Position numbers and translations under genes: made by a program | Notes under the pieces: generated by a model | The model's input: the letters and a program-made list of their open reading frames with translations, nothing else | Database searches by the model: none | What the model was told of the DNA's origin: nothing | Part shown: piece by piece, positions 1 through 8,654 of the stretch | Numbering within the stretch: position 1 is the first letter of the stretch | Layout: the number at the start of each line of letters is the position of its first letter | NCBI GenBank assembly: GCA_036564245.1 | Contig: DATCKU010000086.1 | Span: forward strand, 1 to 64,000 | Direction of reading: 5' to 3' | Source of the DNA: Thermasporomyces sp036564245 | GTDB taxonomy: Bacteria; Actinomycetota; Actinomycetes; Propionibacteriales; Actinopolymorphaceae | DNA length: 64,000 nucleotides

Positions 1-109
1 TGACCAGCTGGTCGAGGCGAACCGGGCGGGGCGGCAGCTTGGCCCAGTCACGCTGGGTCGCGCCATGATCGGGGTAGGGGCGTCCCTCGCCGACTCGCTT
101 GAAGATCAC
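1..109 (-). CDS. N-terminus of a conserved hypothetical protein (runs off window)
   Basis: Read leftwards from GTG at 109, 36 codons stay open to the window edge. The peptide begins VIFKRVGEGRPYPDHG and continues with a PPRPVRLDQLV segment. This matches, from memory, a short conserved actinobacterial protein family whose members start IFKxVxxGxPYPxH; I cannot give it a function. No clear ribosome binding site precedes the GTG, so the start is uncertain. The next 170 bases hold no gene I can support. Confidence 0.5.
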   Translation of the reverse strand, partial: MIFKRVGEGRPYPDHGATQRDWAKLPPRPVRLDQLV

Positions 110-279
110 GCTTCGGCAGTGTAGTAGGGCGCGCTGAGCGATCGTCAGAAGCCGCCCCCGGTCCGGCGTTTCACGCCACTGTCAGGGTTGAAGGCCGGAA
201 TTGTCGATCTGGCGGTCGTCGGTCTGCGCGCGTGGCCTTTCATGGGCGCGCAGCAGCTTGGGAGTTCTCAGGCAGGCTC

Positions 280-1623
280 TCAGCGGAGCGCGGCAGCGGC
301 TGGCAGTGCCTGGGGATAGGCGGTCGCGAGGTGCTGCCGTGCCGTGTGGAAGGCCGAGGCAACCTCATGGAACCACTGCTGACCCTCGGGTCCGACGGTT
401 CCGCGAGTGAGCCGGTCGTTGAGGAACGCGAGCTCCGTCGCCGCCACCTGGTAGGTGCGGACGGCCTTGGCGCCGTCTTTGCCCCAGTGGATCTTGGCCA
501 GCGTCCGCCATTGCCGGCGGGTGCGCATGTTCGCGAGCACCGGCACTTCGTACGGCGCCAGCCAGCCCGCCGCTACGAACCGCGGAAGCTGGGTGGCCAC
601 GGTCCGGCGTTCTCGGCTGCGCTGCCACAGCACGAGAATCACCAGGAGCACGAAGATCGGCACCATGACGAGGGCGTACACGAGGAAGAAGCCCACACCG
701 AGGATGAAGCTCGAGGCGTTCCACAGACCGTGCAGCAGAGCCGCGCCGAGGTAGCCGAGAACCGGCAGCAGGAAACGGCCAGGTCTGCGGCTTCGAACCA
801 TCACCCCGATGGCGATACCGATCATGGTGGTGAAGAGCGGGTGCGAGAACGGCGACAGGACACAGCGCAGCACGAACACGTGGATGCCGCCCTCGAGCCC
901 TTCGTCGGCGAAGGCCCGGCCGAGGTACAGGATGTTCTCGATGAACGCGAAGCCGATCGCCACCAGGCCGGCATAGACGATGCCGTCCACGATGCCGTCG
1001 AACTCCTTACCGCGGCGGGCGACCAAGATGATCAGAAAGAGGCCTTTCGCCGCCTCCTCCACGATCGGTGCCACGATGCTGCCGGTGAGGATCGTGCTGA
1101 GCCTGGCCCCGGCGACCGGTCGTAGGTACAGCTCCGCCGCGGTGTTCAGGACGAGCGCGATGGGCACTGCGATACAGGACCCCCAGAGCAGGGTCATCCA
1201 CAACAACCCGGGAGGTTCGGGTTCCCAGCGGTCGATCCACAGGTAGATGCTGATCACGGCGACCAGAGGCAGGAAGGCGGCCAGCGAACCGAAGACGCTC
1301 GCTGCGAGCCCGACTTCCCATACGGTCAACCCCAGCACCGCAAGGCCCAGAAACGCCATGACGACGACTGCGACCACGGGCCAGAACACGCGGCGCCGCC
1401 GGCTCACCATCCACGGTTGGTGGCCGGGATAGCCGGCAGGGGGAGGTGGCGGGCCGGGCGGAGGTTGTGATGGCGGCCCGGCGCCCGGGGCGTTGTAGCC
1501 CGTCGGCCCGAACGCCGGGGGCCCGTGGCTTTGCGGGCCGTGACCGAGAGGGCCGTACGCCGGCGGACCGAGGGGTCCGTGCGGCTGAGGGCCGTGCGGC
1601 GGGGGACCGTGGTGCGCCGTCAT
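280..1623 (-). CDS. PrsW-family intramembrane metalloprotease
   Basis: Membrane protein of 447 residues in the PrsW/CPBP-like family, whose members cut membrane-bound anti-sigma factors. The first ~70 residues are a cytosolic Pro/Gly/His-rich tail built from repeated HGP and GP units. Hydrophobic segments begin near residue 80. The family glutamates are visible as E189-E190 (VEEAAKG), followed by the F226-AFIEN-230 motif and histidines H261 (SHPLF) and H298 (LLHGLWN), which together form the expected metal site. The ATG at 1623 lies 8 bases after a TAGGCT box (1637-1632), so the message is probably leaderless. No sigma or anti-sigma gene is adjacent, so the substrate cannot be named. Confidence 0.85.
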   Translation of the reverse strand: MTAHHGPPPHGPQPHGPLGPPAYGPLGHGPQSHGPPAFGPTGYNAPGAGPPSQPPPGPPPPPAGYPGHQPWMVSRRRRVFWPVVAVVVMAFLGLAVLGLTVWEVGLAASVFGSLAAFLPLVAVISIYLWIDRWEPEPPGLLWMTLLWGSCIAVPIALVLNTAAELYLRPVAGARLSTILTGSIVAPIVEEAAKGLFLIILVARRGKEFDGIVDGIVYAGLVAIGFAFIENILYLGRAFADEGLEGGIHVFVLRCVLSPFSHPLFTTMIGIAIGVMVRSRRPGRFLLPVLGYLGAALLHGLWNASSFILGVGFFLVYALVMVPIFVLLVILVLWQRSRERRTVATQLPRFVAAGWLAPYEVPVLANMRTRRQWRTLAKIHWGKDGAKAVRTYQVAATELAFLNDRLTRGTVGPEGQQWFHEVASAFHTARQHLATAYPQALPAAAALR

Positions 1624-1819
1624 GCGGACAGAGCCTAGAGACGGGCCAGCGCCGTGTGGACAGGCACCTTGTCAGATGTCGCCGTCCGGTCAGTCGGTTG
1701 ACGACGTGAGCGGCTCGACAACCTTCCGCAACCGAACCGTTACGGTTGGTGGACCGGTCTGGCCAAGCTTCGCACGGGCACTCGTTTCTTGAGGGTGGGA
1801 CACGGTAGTTTCAACCACT

Positions 1820-2422
1820 GTGATCGTCGTAACGGCTGCATTGAAGGGCGGGGTCGGCAAGACCACCACGTCCATCTACCTCGCGGCGCTCGCGACGTCC
1901 AACCGGCGTTCCGCGATCCTCGTCGATGCGGATCCACAGGCGAGTGCGGCCGAGTGGATCGAGCATGCCGACGACGAGCAACTCGAGCGCATCAAGGTCG
2001 TCGAGGCGCCAACCGATCGGTTGCTCACCAGAGCGCTGAACAAGGCGGAGAGCGATGACGTCGTCATCGTCGACACGCCACCAGCCCACGAGCGCCTGAC
2101 CGCGAAGGCGGTGGGGCGGGCCAACGTGGTCGTTGTCCCCACTCGGGTTGGCGGCATCGAGGTCCCACGGGTCGAGGCAGCGCTCGAGATCGTGCCCGAC
2201 GGGATTCCGGTCGGTCTGGTGATCTGCTCCGCGCGTACGTTCACCAGGAGCTACCGGGAGGCGCTCGACGCATGGTCGCAGGCGAAGGTCCCGGTCTGGG
2301 GGACCGCGCCCGAGCGCGTGGCCATCACGGCCGGCCCCACCGGACCGCTGTGCCCGGACGGTCTCGAGGCGTACAAGAAGGTGTGGCGACGGATTCAGAC
2401 CGCGGCTCGTACGGCGGGCTAG
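1820..2422 (+). CDS. Orphan ParA-family ATPase
   Basis: A 200-residue P-loop ATPase of the ParA/MinD class. The deviant Walker A motif KGGVGKTT is at residues 9-16, the switch I region LVDADPQ near residue 36, and the Walker B-like IVDTPP near residue 82. There is no ParB gene next to it, and the protein lacks the N-terminal DNA-binding extension of plasmid ParAs, so it is an orphan positioning ATPase rather than a partition system. The GTG at 1820 is 8 bases downstream of a TAGTTT box (1806-1811), fitting leaderless initiation. The next gene encodes a cell-wall lytic enzyme, but any shared role is inference. Confidence 0.85.
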   Translation: MIVVTAALKGGVGKTTTSIYLAALATSNRRSAILVDADPQASAAEWIEHADDEQLERIKVVEAPTDRLLTRALNKAESDDVVIVDTPPAHERLTAKAVGRANVVVVPTRVGGIEVPRVEAALEIVPDGIPVGLVICSARTFTRSYREALDAWSQAKVPVWGTAPERVAITAGPTGPLCPDGLEAYKKVWRRIQTAARTAG

Positions 2423-2604
2423 CCACAGGCCCGGCTGGTGAGCCGGGTTTCGATCGTGTGTCCGGGGCTGGCACCGATGCCGGCCGGGGCCGGACGCGAA
2501 CGCTGAAGTGCCCTGTCGACGTTCGATAGCGTGGCTTGGCGAACGATCTTGCCGGGGCCACACGGTTGTCCCGCGCACTGTGACGTCCGATGTGGTGAGC
2601 TGCG

Positions 2605-4065
2605 ATGCGCAGACCGAAGAAGGGCTCGGCGGCTGGGGTCGCGCGGGCCAAAGCCGCGCGCGACGCCGCGGATGGTCATCCTCGGGGCCGGCTCACTACC
2701 TCCGCCGCCGTCACCGTGCGTTTGGCGTCGGTAGTCGCGGTAGCAGTCCTCGGGGTGGTCGCGACCGTCGCCTGGGCACCGAGCACGATGCGGGGGGCGC
2801 CGCCGGGAGCCGCGGTGCTCGGGCTACCGACTCCTCCACCGCAAGACGACCAGTCGGAGCTGTGGCCGACCCCGATGCCGCTTGCTCCGGAGGACGCCGA
2901 GGAGGCCGCGAAGGCGGCCCTGAACGACAAGGTAGATGGGGCGCCCCAGGCAGGTCCTGAAAAGCTCGGGATCCCGGCGCCGCTCCTTCAGGCGTACCGT
3001 AAGGCGGCCACTCAGCTAGCCCGCAGCGACCCTAGCTGTCACCTGCAGTGGTGGCTGCTGGCGGCGATCGGCAAGGTCGAGTCCAATCACGCTCGAGGCG
3101 GCCGGGTGGATCGCGACGGACGTACGCATGGGGAGATCCTCGGCCCACGCCTCGACGGGTCGCTGCCGAACACGGCCGTCATCACCGACTCCGACGATGG
3201 GCGGCTGGACGGCGACACGGCGTACGACAGAGCGGTCGGTCCGATGCAGTTCCTGCCGAGCACGTGGAGTCGGTGGGCGGCGGACGGCAACGGTGACGGA
3301 GTGACCGATCCGCACAACATCTACGACAGCACCCTGGCTGCGGCGCATTATCTGTGCGCGGGAGCGACTGACCTCTCGACCCCGGACGGGCTGGCCCAGG
3401 CGATTCTGCGGTACAACCCCTCGCGGGCATACCTGCGGTCGGTGTTGGGGTGGGCGGCGTCCTACCGTGACGGCGCACGCGCCGTTCCGGGGCAGGACGG
3501 CCCGGTGACCGAGGGTCCGCCGCCACCACCGCGCGGGTCGCTGCCACCCGTCGAGGGCATACCGGAGCCGATTCGCGAGCTGCCGAATGATGATCCGCCC
3601 GGCGTCCGGTCGCCGAGCACTCCGCCCGATGCGCCGCCACCTCCCCGGGGCAGTGGTGGCAGTGGTGGCGCAGGCGGCGGCAAGCAGACCTCGAAGCCGC
3701 CAAGCCCTCGTCCGACGACTCCGGCTCCCAGTGGGCCCAGCCCGACACCGCCGAAGGACGAACCGACGAGCGAGCCACCGCAGGATCCGGATCCGACGCC
3801 TCCTGATCCCAGCCCTACCGCCACGCAGAGTCCGGAGCCTTCGCCGTCGCCGACGAGCAGTCCGTCACCTTCGCCGACGAGTAGTCCATCGCCTTCGCCT
3901 TCGCCGACATGCAGTCCGTCGCCGAGCCCGTCACCTTCGCCCTCACCCGACCCCTCGCCGTCACCCTCGCCGAGCCCTTCGCCGTGTGACTCCGAGGACG
4001 GCTCTGATGGGCCAGACGCTTCGCCTTCACCAACTCCGTCACCGTCGCCCTCCCTAGCGTCGTAG
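2605..4065 (+). CDS. Membrane-anchored lytic transglycosylase with Pro/Ser-rich tail
   Basis: 486 residues. A basic N-terminus and a membrane segment at about residues 33-57 are followed by an Ala/Pro linker, then a lysozyme-like transglycosylase domain at about 125-290. The catalytic glutamate is E159 in AAIGKVESNH, and the family GPMQFLPSTW motif follows. From about residue 300 to the end the protein is low-complexity, first Pro/Gly, then some 90 residues of alternating Pro-Ser, probably crossing or binding the wall. The enzyme should cleave peptidoglycan glycan strands with formation of anhydro-MurNAc. The ATG at 2605 has no strong Shine-Dalgarno; a TAGCGT box at 2526-2531 would give a leader of about 70 bases. 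Confidence 0.85.
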   Translation: MRRPKKGSAAGVARAKAARDAADGHPRGRLTTSAAVTVRLASVVAVAVLGVVATVAWAPSTMRGAPPGAAVLGLPTPPPQDDQSELWPTPMPLAPEDAEEAAKAALNDKVDGAPQAGPEKLGIPAPLLQAYRKAATQLARSDPSCHLQWWLLAAIGKVESNHARGGRVDRDGRTHGEILGPRLDGSLPNTAVITDSDDGRLDGDTAYDRAVGPMQFLPSTWSRWAADGNGDGVTDPHNIYDSTLAAAHYLCAGATDLSTPDGLAQAILRYNPSRAYLRSVLGWAASYRDGARAVPGQDGPVTEGPPPPPRGSLPPVEGIPEPIRELPNDDPPGVRSPSTPPDAPPPPRGSGGSGGAGGGKQTSKPPSPRPTTPAPSGPSPTPPKDEPTSEPPQDPDPTPPDPSPTATQSPEPSPSPTSSPSPSPTSSPSPSPSPTCSPSPSPSPSPSPDPSPSPSPSPSPCDSEDGSDGPDASPSPTPSPSPSLAS

Positions 4066-4073
4066 CGGCCGCT

Positions 4074-4122
4074 GCTTCGCCAGGCCACTAGGCCATTCGG
4101 GGGCGCGACACATGTCGGCACC
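4074..4122 (+). repeat. Dispersed 49-nt 3'-end element, copy 1 (diverged)
   Basis: Starts 8 bases after the transglycosylase stop. The 5' AATGACCA box is lost, but the rest aligns without gaps to the other copies and ends in TCGGCACC. The sequence CACCTCCGA follows 5 bases later, as in the copies at 23586 and 47137. CATTCGG (4094-4100) pairs with CCGAATG (4133-4139), extended by further pairs, giving a stem of about 10 bp. Confidence 0.6.
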
Positions 4123-4210
4123 TGGTGCACCTCCGAATGATCTGGTCGTGATCCCCTCGTCCCCTCCCCGCGGCGGGTCCGGCTCGGCGTACCACGAAAC
4201 GCCGGCCCGT

Positions 4211-4243
4211 ACGTTGACATGCAAGTCGCTACTTGCATATCGT
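4211..4243 (+). promoter_or_regulatory. arsR promoter with palindromic operator in the spacer
   Basis: TTGACA (4214-4219) and TATCGT (4238-4243) are 18 bases apart. A perfect 8-bp inverted repeat, ATGCAAGT (4219-4226) and ACTTGCAT (4231-4238) around a 4-base loop, fills the spacer exactly. A repressor bound there would block RNA polymerase, so autoregulation by the downstream ArsR protein is the natural reading. Confidence 0.75.
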
Positions 4244-4251
4244 CCTGGGTG

Positions 4252-4569
4252 ATGGAGGCCGGACGGCAGGACGATGACCGGCTGGGCGACATCTTCAAGG
4301 CGCTTGCCGATGCCACCCGCAGGAAGATCCTGGACGAGCTGACCGAACGTGATGGCCAGACTCTGTTCGAGATCTGCACGCGCCTGGCGATGAAGCACGG
4401 ACTCGGATCCTCTCGTCAAGCCATCTCGCAGCATCTCGACGTGCTCGAATCCGTGGGGCTGGTCGAGACGCGACGCGAGGGTCGTTACAAGTTCCACCAC
4501 ATCAACACCGAGCCGCTGAACGGCCTTGTCGATCGCTGGCGGCGGCCTGATTGCCAGGAGGATGCATGA
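4252..4569 (+). CDS. ArsR-family transcriptional regulator
   Basis: A 105-residue winged-helix repressor: the FKALADATRRKILDEL helix at the start, a recognition helix around SSRQAISQHLDVLESVGLV, and a RREGRYKFHHIN wing. There is no cysteine metal-binding motif, so it belongs to the ArsR branch that controls small enzyme operons rather than to metal sensors. An upstream in-frame ATG at 4219 lies inside the operator; the ATG at 4252 (or GTG at 4249) is the better start because it falls 8 (or 5) bases after the -10 box, as expected for a leaderless message. Its stop overlaps the next gene's start in an ATGA. Confidence 0.85.
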   Translation: MEAGRQDDDRLGDIFKALADATRRKILDELTERDGQTLFEICTRLAMKHGLGSSRQAISQHLDVLESVGLVETRREGRYKFHHINTEPLNGLVDRWRRPDCQEDA

Positions 4570-4982
4570 AGATCTACGTGACCAACGTGCTGGTCGACGA
4601 CCAGGAGAAGGCGCTGCGCTTCTACACCGACGTGCTGGGCTTTGTGAAAAAGACCGACGTGCCGACCGGCGAATCCCGCTGGCTCACGGTGGTCTCTCCT
4701 GACGACCCCGATGGAGTCGAGCTGCTGCTGGAGCCCGACAGCCATCCGGCGGTCAAGCCGTTCAAAGAGGCGCTGGTGAACGACGGCATTCCGTTCACGT
4801 CGTTCGCGGTCGACGACGTACGAAAAGAGTACGAACGGCTCCGGGCGCTTGGTGTGAAATTCACCCAGGAGCCGTTCGAGATGGGCCCTGTGACGACCGC
4901 TGTCTTCGATGACACCTGCGGAAACCTCATCCAGATCGCGCAGCACGGTCCCAGCCCTGAGGCGCCAAAGAATGACGGATGA
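4566..4982 (+). CDS. Glyoxalase/VOC-family protein
   Basis: 138 residues forming one VOC module (two beta-alpha-beta-beta-beta units): MKIYVTNVLVDDQEKALRFY at the start and FDDTCGNLIQIAQ at the end. An AGGAGG lies at 4556-4561, and the ATG overlaps the arsR stop, so the two are co-translated. VOC proteins of this size are small lyases, dioxygenases or drug-binding proteins; the sequence does not tell which. Tight coupling to an ArsR repressor suggests induction by a small-molecule substrate. Confidence 0.85.
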   Translation: MKIYVTNVLVDDQEKALRFYTDVLGFVKKTDVPTGESRWLTVVSPDDPDGVELLLEPDSHPAVKPFKEALVNDGIPFTSFAVDDVRKEYERLRALGVKFTQEPFEMGPVTTAVFDDTCGNLIQIAQHGPSPEAPKNDG

Positions 4983-5011
4983 CGAGAGGACCGGAAGTCT
5001 TTTCGTGCCTC

Positions 5012-5812
5012 TCAGGAGCCGTTGCTCGTGACCACCATGGCGACGAACTCGCGGGTCTCCCGCAGCCGTTCGCGTGGGTCAGCATAAAGCGAAGGCCCAT
5101 TGTCACCCTCCCTGATTCGCAGGGCTTCGGTGAGAATCGGGTGCCATCGCTGGTCAAAGGTCTCGAGCGCATAGCGTCCAGCACCGCCTTTGGAGTGGAG
5201 GCGGCCAGTGGCGAGAAGTGCGTGTAGGCGTACGACACCAAGAACGCACCACTCCACAAGCTGCGGATCGGCCGCCTTGCTGGCGAGCCAGGGGAGCTTG
5301 TCGATCCACGTGAGCTTGCGCACCCAGTTTCGCCAGTACGTCTGCAGGTTGGTGCGGGTACAGCGGAGCAACGCCTCCCGGTCGGTCCAGAGCTCGAGCT
5401 CTGTGAGCTCTGGACCCCGCACCGTCACGTCGCACTCGGCGAGCTCGTGCCACGTCACCGGGCACAGCGCATACCTGCTGCTCGTCTGGAACTTCGTCTC
5501 CAGGATGCCGGGCACGTCTGGGCAGCGGTCCGGTCCGGCAGCGAGGTCGGCTCTGGTCGGGTAGATCCCGTCGAAGTACGGGCGAGGATGGATCCGGCTG
5601 AGTTGGCTGTGTACGGAAGCCAAACTTGTGATTTCGAGTTCGCTTGGTCGCCTCGGCGTGAGAGCAACGAAGTCGATGTCGCTTCGGCCGGGACGAAATT
5701 CGCCGAGGGCTGTCGAGCCATGCAGGTAGAGACCTTCGACGAGGTGAGGTACGGCATCGTCGACCAGGCGCAGGTAGGTGTCGATGACGTTGCGTACCTC
5801 CGCTGGCAGCAT
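5012..5812 (-). CDS. AadA-like nucleotidyltransferase
   Basis: 266 residues with the nucleotidyltransferase signature: GSTALGEFRPGRSDIDF at about residues 32-48, giving the GS and two-aspartate metal site. The C-terminal half resembles the domain of ANT(3'')-type aminoglycoside adenylyltransferases. It probably transfers AMP to a small hydroxylated substrate, but resistance cannot be inferred from sequence alone. ATG at 5812 lies 6 bases after a TAGACT box (5824-5819), again a leaderless arrangement. It is convergent with the upstream glyoxalase gene, with 29 bases between the stops. Confidence 0.75.
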   Translation of the reverse strand: MLPAEVRNVIDTYLRLVDDAVPHLVEGLYLHGSTALGEFRPGRSDIDFVALTPRRPSELEITSLASVHSQLSRIHPRPYFDGIYPTRADLAAGPDRCPDVPGILETKFQTSSRYALCPVTWHELAECDVTVRGPELTELELWTDREALLRCTRTNLQTYWRNWVRKLTWIDKLPWLASKAADPQLVEWCVLGVVRLHALLATGRLHSKGGAGRYALETFDQRWHPILTEALRIREGDNGPSLYADPRERLRETREFVAMVVTSNGS

Positions 5813-6033
5813 GCCGGCAGTCTAAGGTGACCGCGCGACGCGCGACGCTGTGTGCCTCTCTCGACTCACGGCCCGCTTCGTGTGCACGGGCTCGTTCACG
5901 GCCTGTCCCTAGACCGATGACGAAGCCGATTCACAGGTGATCAAAGCTTTCTGGAGGTCGCGGCGGGGTACCAGCTGACTGCCCCGTGATATCCCGTCGA
6001 AGACTGCCGGCCTCGACGGTTAGGCTCAGGAAC

Positions 6034-6867
6034 GTGAGCCAGCCGGATCCCGAACAGATGATGTCGGTCAATCGCCAGCACTGGGATGCCGCTACGCCGA
6101 TCCACGTCGCCAGCCGCTTCTACAACCTCGACGCGGTGCGACAGGGTGCGCAAACGCTTGCCGACTTCGAGCTGGAGGAGCTCGGTCCGCTGTCCGGCCT
6201 TGACGTGCTCCACCTGCAGTGCCACATCGGCACCGACACGCTGTCCCTTGCCCGCGAAGCCGAGCACACCGTCGGCCTGGACTTTTCCGGGGAGTCGATC
6301 GCCGCTGCACGCATCCTGGCAGCCGAGACCGGCGTTGCCGTGGAGTACGTCCAAGCCGATGTCTATGACGCGACGGACGTCCTCGGTGCCGCGCGGTTCG
6401 ATCTCGTGTATACGGGCAAGGGTGCGCTGGTCTGGCTACCCGACATCGACCGATGGGCGCGGATCGTCCACGCCTTGCTCAAACCGGGTGGCGTTCTCTA
6501 CCTCGTCGAGTTCCATCCGCTGATCTGGTCGATGGTTCTCGACGCCGCGGCAGGTGTGCTTCGTCTCGAGAACGACTATCTCGCGACTGGTCGAGCGGTC
6601 GAGGTGAGAGGTGACTTCACCTACACCGACGGACCGCCGATCGTAGGCGGTCCGGGCCGGACGTACGAGTGGAATCACGACCTCGGCGAGGTTGTGACCG
6701 CGGTTGCCACGGCAGGTTTGCGGATCGAGTCGTTGCGTGAGATCGATTCATTGCCGTGGTGCCCGTGGCCGGGAATGGTGAAGGGTGTCGACGGCTGGTG
6801 GCGCCTGCCCGACGGGATGCCGCGCCTTCCCCTCACGTACTCGCTTCGCGCCGTGCGTACGACATGA
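6034..6867 (+). CDS. Class I SAM-dependent methyltransferase
   Basis: 277 residues. The SAM-binding motif I is DVLHLQCHIGTDTL, followed by the acidic VGLDFSGESI strand and a FDLVYTGKGALVWLPD motif IV region. Overall it looks like the widespread actinobacterial small-molecule methyltransferase family with this variant motif I. I chose GTG at 6034 because TAGGCT (6021-6026) ends 7 bases before it. An in-frame ATG at 5986 lies upstream of that box. The substrate is unknown. Confidence 0.8.
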   Translation: MSQPDPEQMMSVNRQHWDAATPIHVASRFYNLDAVRQGAQTLADFELEELGPLSGLDVLHLQCHIGTDTLSLAREAEHTVGLDFSGESIAAARILAAETGVAVEYVQADVYDATDVLGAARFDLVYTGKGALVWLPDIDRWARIVHALLKPGGVLYLVEFHPLIWSMVLDAAAGVLRLENDYLATGRAVEVRGDFTYTDGPPIVGGPGRTYEWNHDLGEVVTAVATAGLRIESLREIDSLPWCPWPGMVKGVDGWWRLPDGMPRLPLTYSLRAVRTT

Positions 6868-7024
6868 CGATCGCACCAGCGACGCGTTGGCCCCGTGGCT
6901 GTCGTCTTCTCGCCTTGGACTCGTCATCCACGTGTGACACGTCAGCGTCGAGCAAAAGCGGATCATGCGGGGGAGCTCGTGACTACCATGCGTTCTGTGA
7001 CCGCCCTCCGACGAAGGGGTGTAG

Positions 7025-8638
7025 ATGACGGGACGACGACTCGTTCGCTGCTCACTGGCATTGGGAGCGCTGGCGAGCCTTGCAGGCTCGCTGTTCACCG
7101 TGTCACCTGCCAACGCCGCGCCAGTGCCCGCGGTAGCAGACGATGCAGCAGAGCTCACCTGGGGCGTGTGCCCGGGCGGCTTGGGTGTCGAGTTCGGACT
7201 CGAGTGCACGACCGTGACGGTGCCACTCGACTACAGCAACCCCGACGGCGCGACCATCGACATCGCTGTGTCGCGGTTGGCAAGCACGAACCCCGCGGAA
7301 CGGCGTGGGGTGTTGCTGACCAATCCGGGAGGTCCCGGCGGCTCTGGATTGTCGATGCCGGTCGATCTCGTATCGCTGGGAATGCCCACAAGTGTGCTCG
7401 ACCGCTACGACGTGATCGGTTTCGATCCACGCGGTATCGGCTACTCGGCTCCGGTGAGTTGCGGCTTCACCGTGGAACAGGGCTACCAGACCAACATTCC
7501 GCCGTACGCATCGAACGACGCTGAGGTAGCTGCCCAGGCGGCGGTGGCCGAAGGTGTCGCGCAGCAGTGTCTCGAACATGACACCGAAGCGACCCTGCGC
7601 TACATGACGACCGCGAACACGGCTCGGGACATGGACCTGATTCGATCCGCGCTAGGAGAGGAGAAGATCAGCTACTTCGGTGTGTCGTACGGCACCGTTC
7701 TCGGGTCGGCGTACGCGTCGTTGTTCCCGAACCGCACCGACCGGGTGGTCCTCGACAGCAACGTTGGTGGCACGGCGCTCGACGTGACGGCGTTTCGACG
7801 GTTTGGCTTGGGAGCTGAGCAGCGGTTCCCAGACTTCGCGAAGTACGCCGCCGCACGGCACGAGACCTATGAGCTCGGACGCACGCCGCAGGCGGTGCGA
7901 CGAGGCTTCTTCGAGCTGGTCGACAGGCTTGACCGCGAACCCATTCAGGGGGTCGACGGCGACCTGTTCCGATTGACCATGTTCTCGGCTCTTTACGCCG
8001 ACCAGTCCTTCCCACAGTTGGCGCAGTTCTGGCAGGCGTTGAAGCGGGCTGACGCCGCTGCGGTCCGCACAATGGTGGAGAAGAAGCGACTTCCTCGAGT
8101 GCCGTGGTTGGGGGCTGCCCTGGCCGAGCCACATCCTTTCGACAACACTCTCTCGGCTCAGCTGGCAGTGATCTGCAACGACTCTGCGTGGCCGCGCGAC
8201 GTCGCCGACTATCAGCGCAACGCAAAGATCGACCGCGCGCGGTTCCCGCTCTTCGGCGGAGCTGCGGCCAACATCGTGCCGTGCGCGTTCTGGCCCGAGC
8301 CACTCGAGCCACCGGTACGGATCAGCGACAAGGGGCCGGCGAACATCCTGCTCGTGCAGAACTTGCGCGATCCGGCGACACCCTATGTCGGTGGTGTCCT
8401 GCTGCGTAAGAAGTTCGGCAAACGTGCTCGACTGGTCAGTGTCGATCAAGGCGGACACGGGGTCTATCTGTTCGACGACAACCCGTGCGGGCTCAATGTC
8501 ACCACGCGGTACCTCGTCGACGGCAGGCTGCCAGCGAAGGACGTGCTCTGCCCGGCCTCCGCTGAATCCGGGCTTCGACTCAGCAAGGAAGCCGCGGAAC
8601 GACGTGAGGCGACATTGGAACGCCTGCGGAGCTTCTGA
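7025..8638 (+). CDS. Secreted alpha/beta hydrolase, TAP-like (tripeptidyl aminopeptidase type)
   Basis: 537 residues. A Sec signal peptide occupies about residues 1-31 (basic start, hydrophobic core, cut after SPANA). The alpha/beta fold shows the oxyanion stretch NPGGPGGSG, the nucleophile elbow GVSYG (Ser near 221), and a C-terminal TAP-like cap with the acid in LRDPATP and the histidine in QGGHGVY. Enzymes of this family release short peptides from secreted proteins or hydrolyse esters. A GAAGGGG sequence precedes the ATG at 7025. It is convergent with a frameshifted methyltransferase, with 16 bases between the stops. Confidence 0.85.
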   Translation: MTGRRLVRCSLALGALASLAGSLFTVSPANAAPVPAVADDAAELTWGVCPGGLGVEFGLECTTVTVPLDYSNPDGATIDIAVSRLASTNPAERRGVLLTNPGGPGGSGLSMPVDLVSLGMPTSVLDRYDVIGFDPRGIGYSAPVSCGFTVEQGYQTNIPPYASNDAEVAAQAAVAEGVAQQCLEHDTEATLRYMTTANTARDMDLIRSALGEEKISYFGVSYGTVLGSAYASLFPNRTDRVVLDSNVGGTALDVTAFRRFGLGAEQRFPDFAKYAAARHETYELGRTPQAVRRGFFELVDRLDREPIQGVDGDLFRLTMFSALYADQSFPQLAQFWQALKRADAAAVRTMVEKKRLPRVPWLGAALAEPHPFDNTLSAQLAVICNDSAWPRDVADYQRNAKIDRARFPLFGGAAANIVPCAFWPEPLEPPVRISDKGPANILLVQNLRDPATPYVGGVLLRKKFGKRARLVSVDQGGHGVYLFDDNPCGLNVTTRYLVDGRLPAKDVLCPASAESGLRLSKEAAERREATLERLRSF

Positions 8639-8654
8639 GACTGCAGCCAGGTCG

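Noticed and set aside
3830..4060. Apparent short tandem repeats that might suggest a repeat array
   Set aside because: They encode the alternating Pro-Ser tail of the transglycosylase in degenerate codons; unit length and spacing are not regular. No CRISPR array was seen anywhere in the window.
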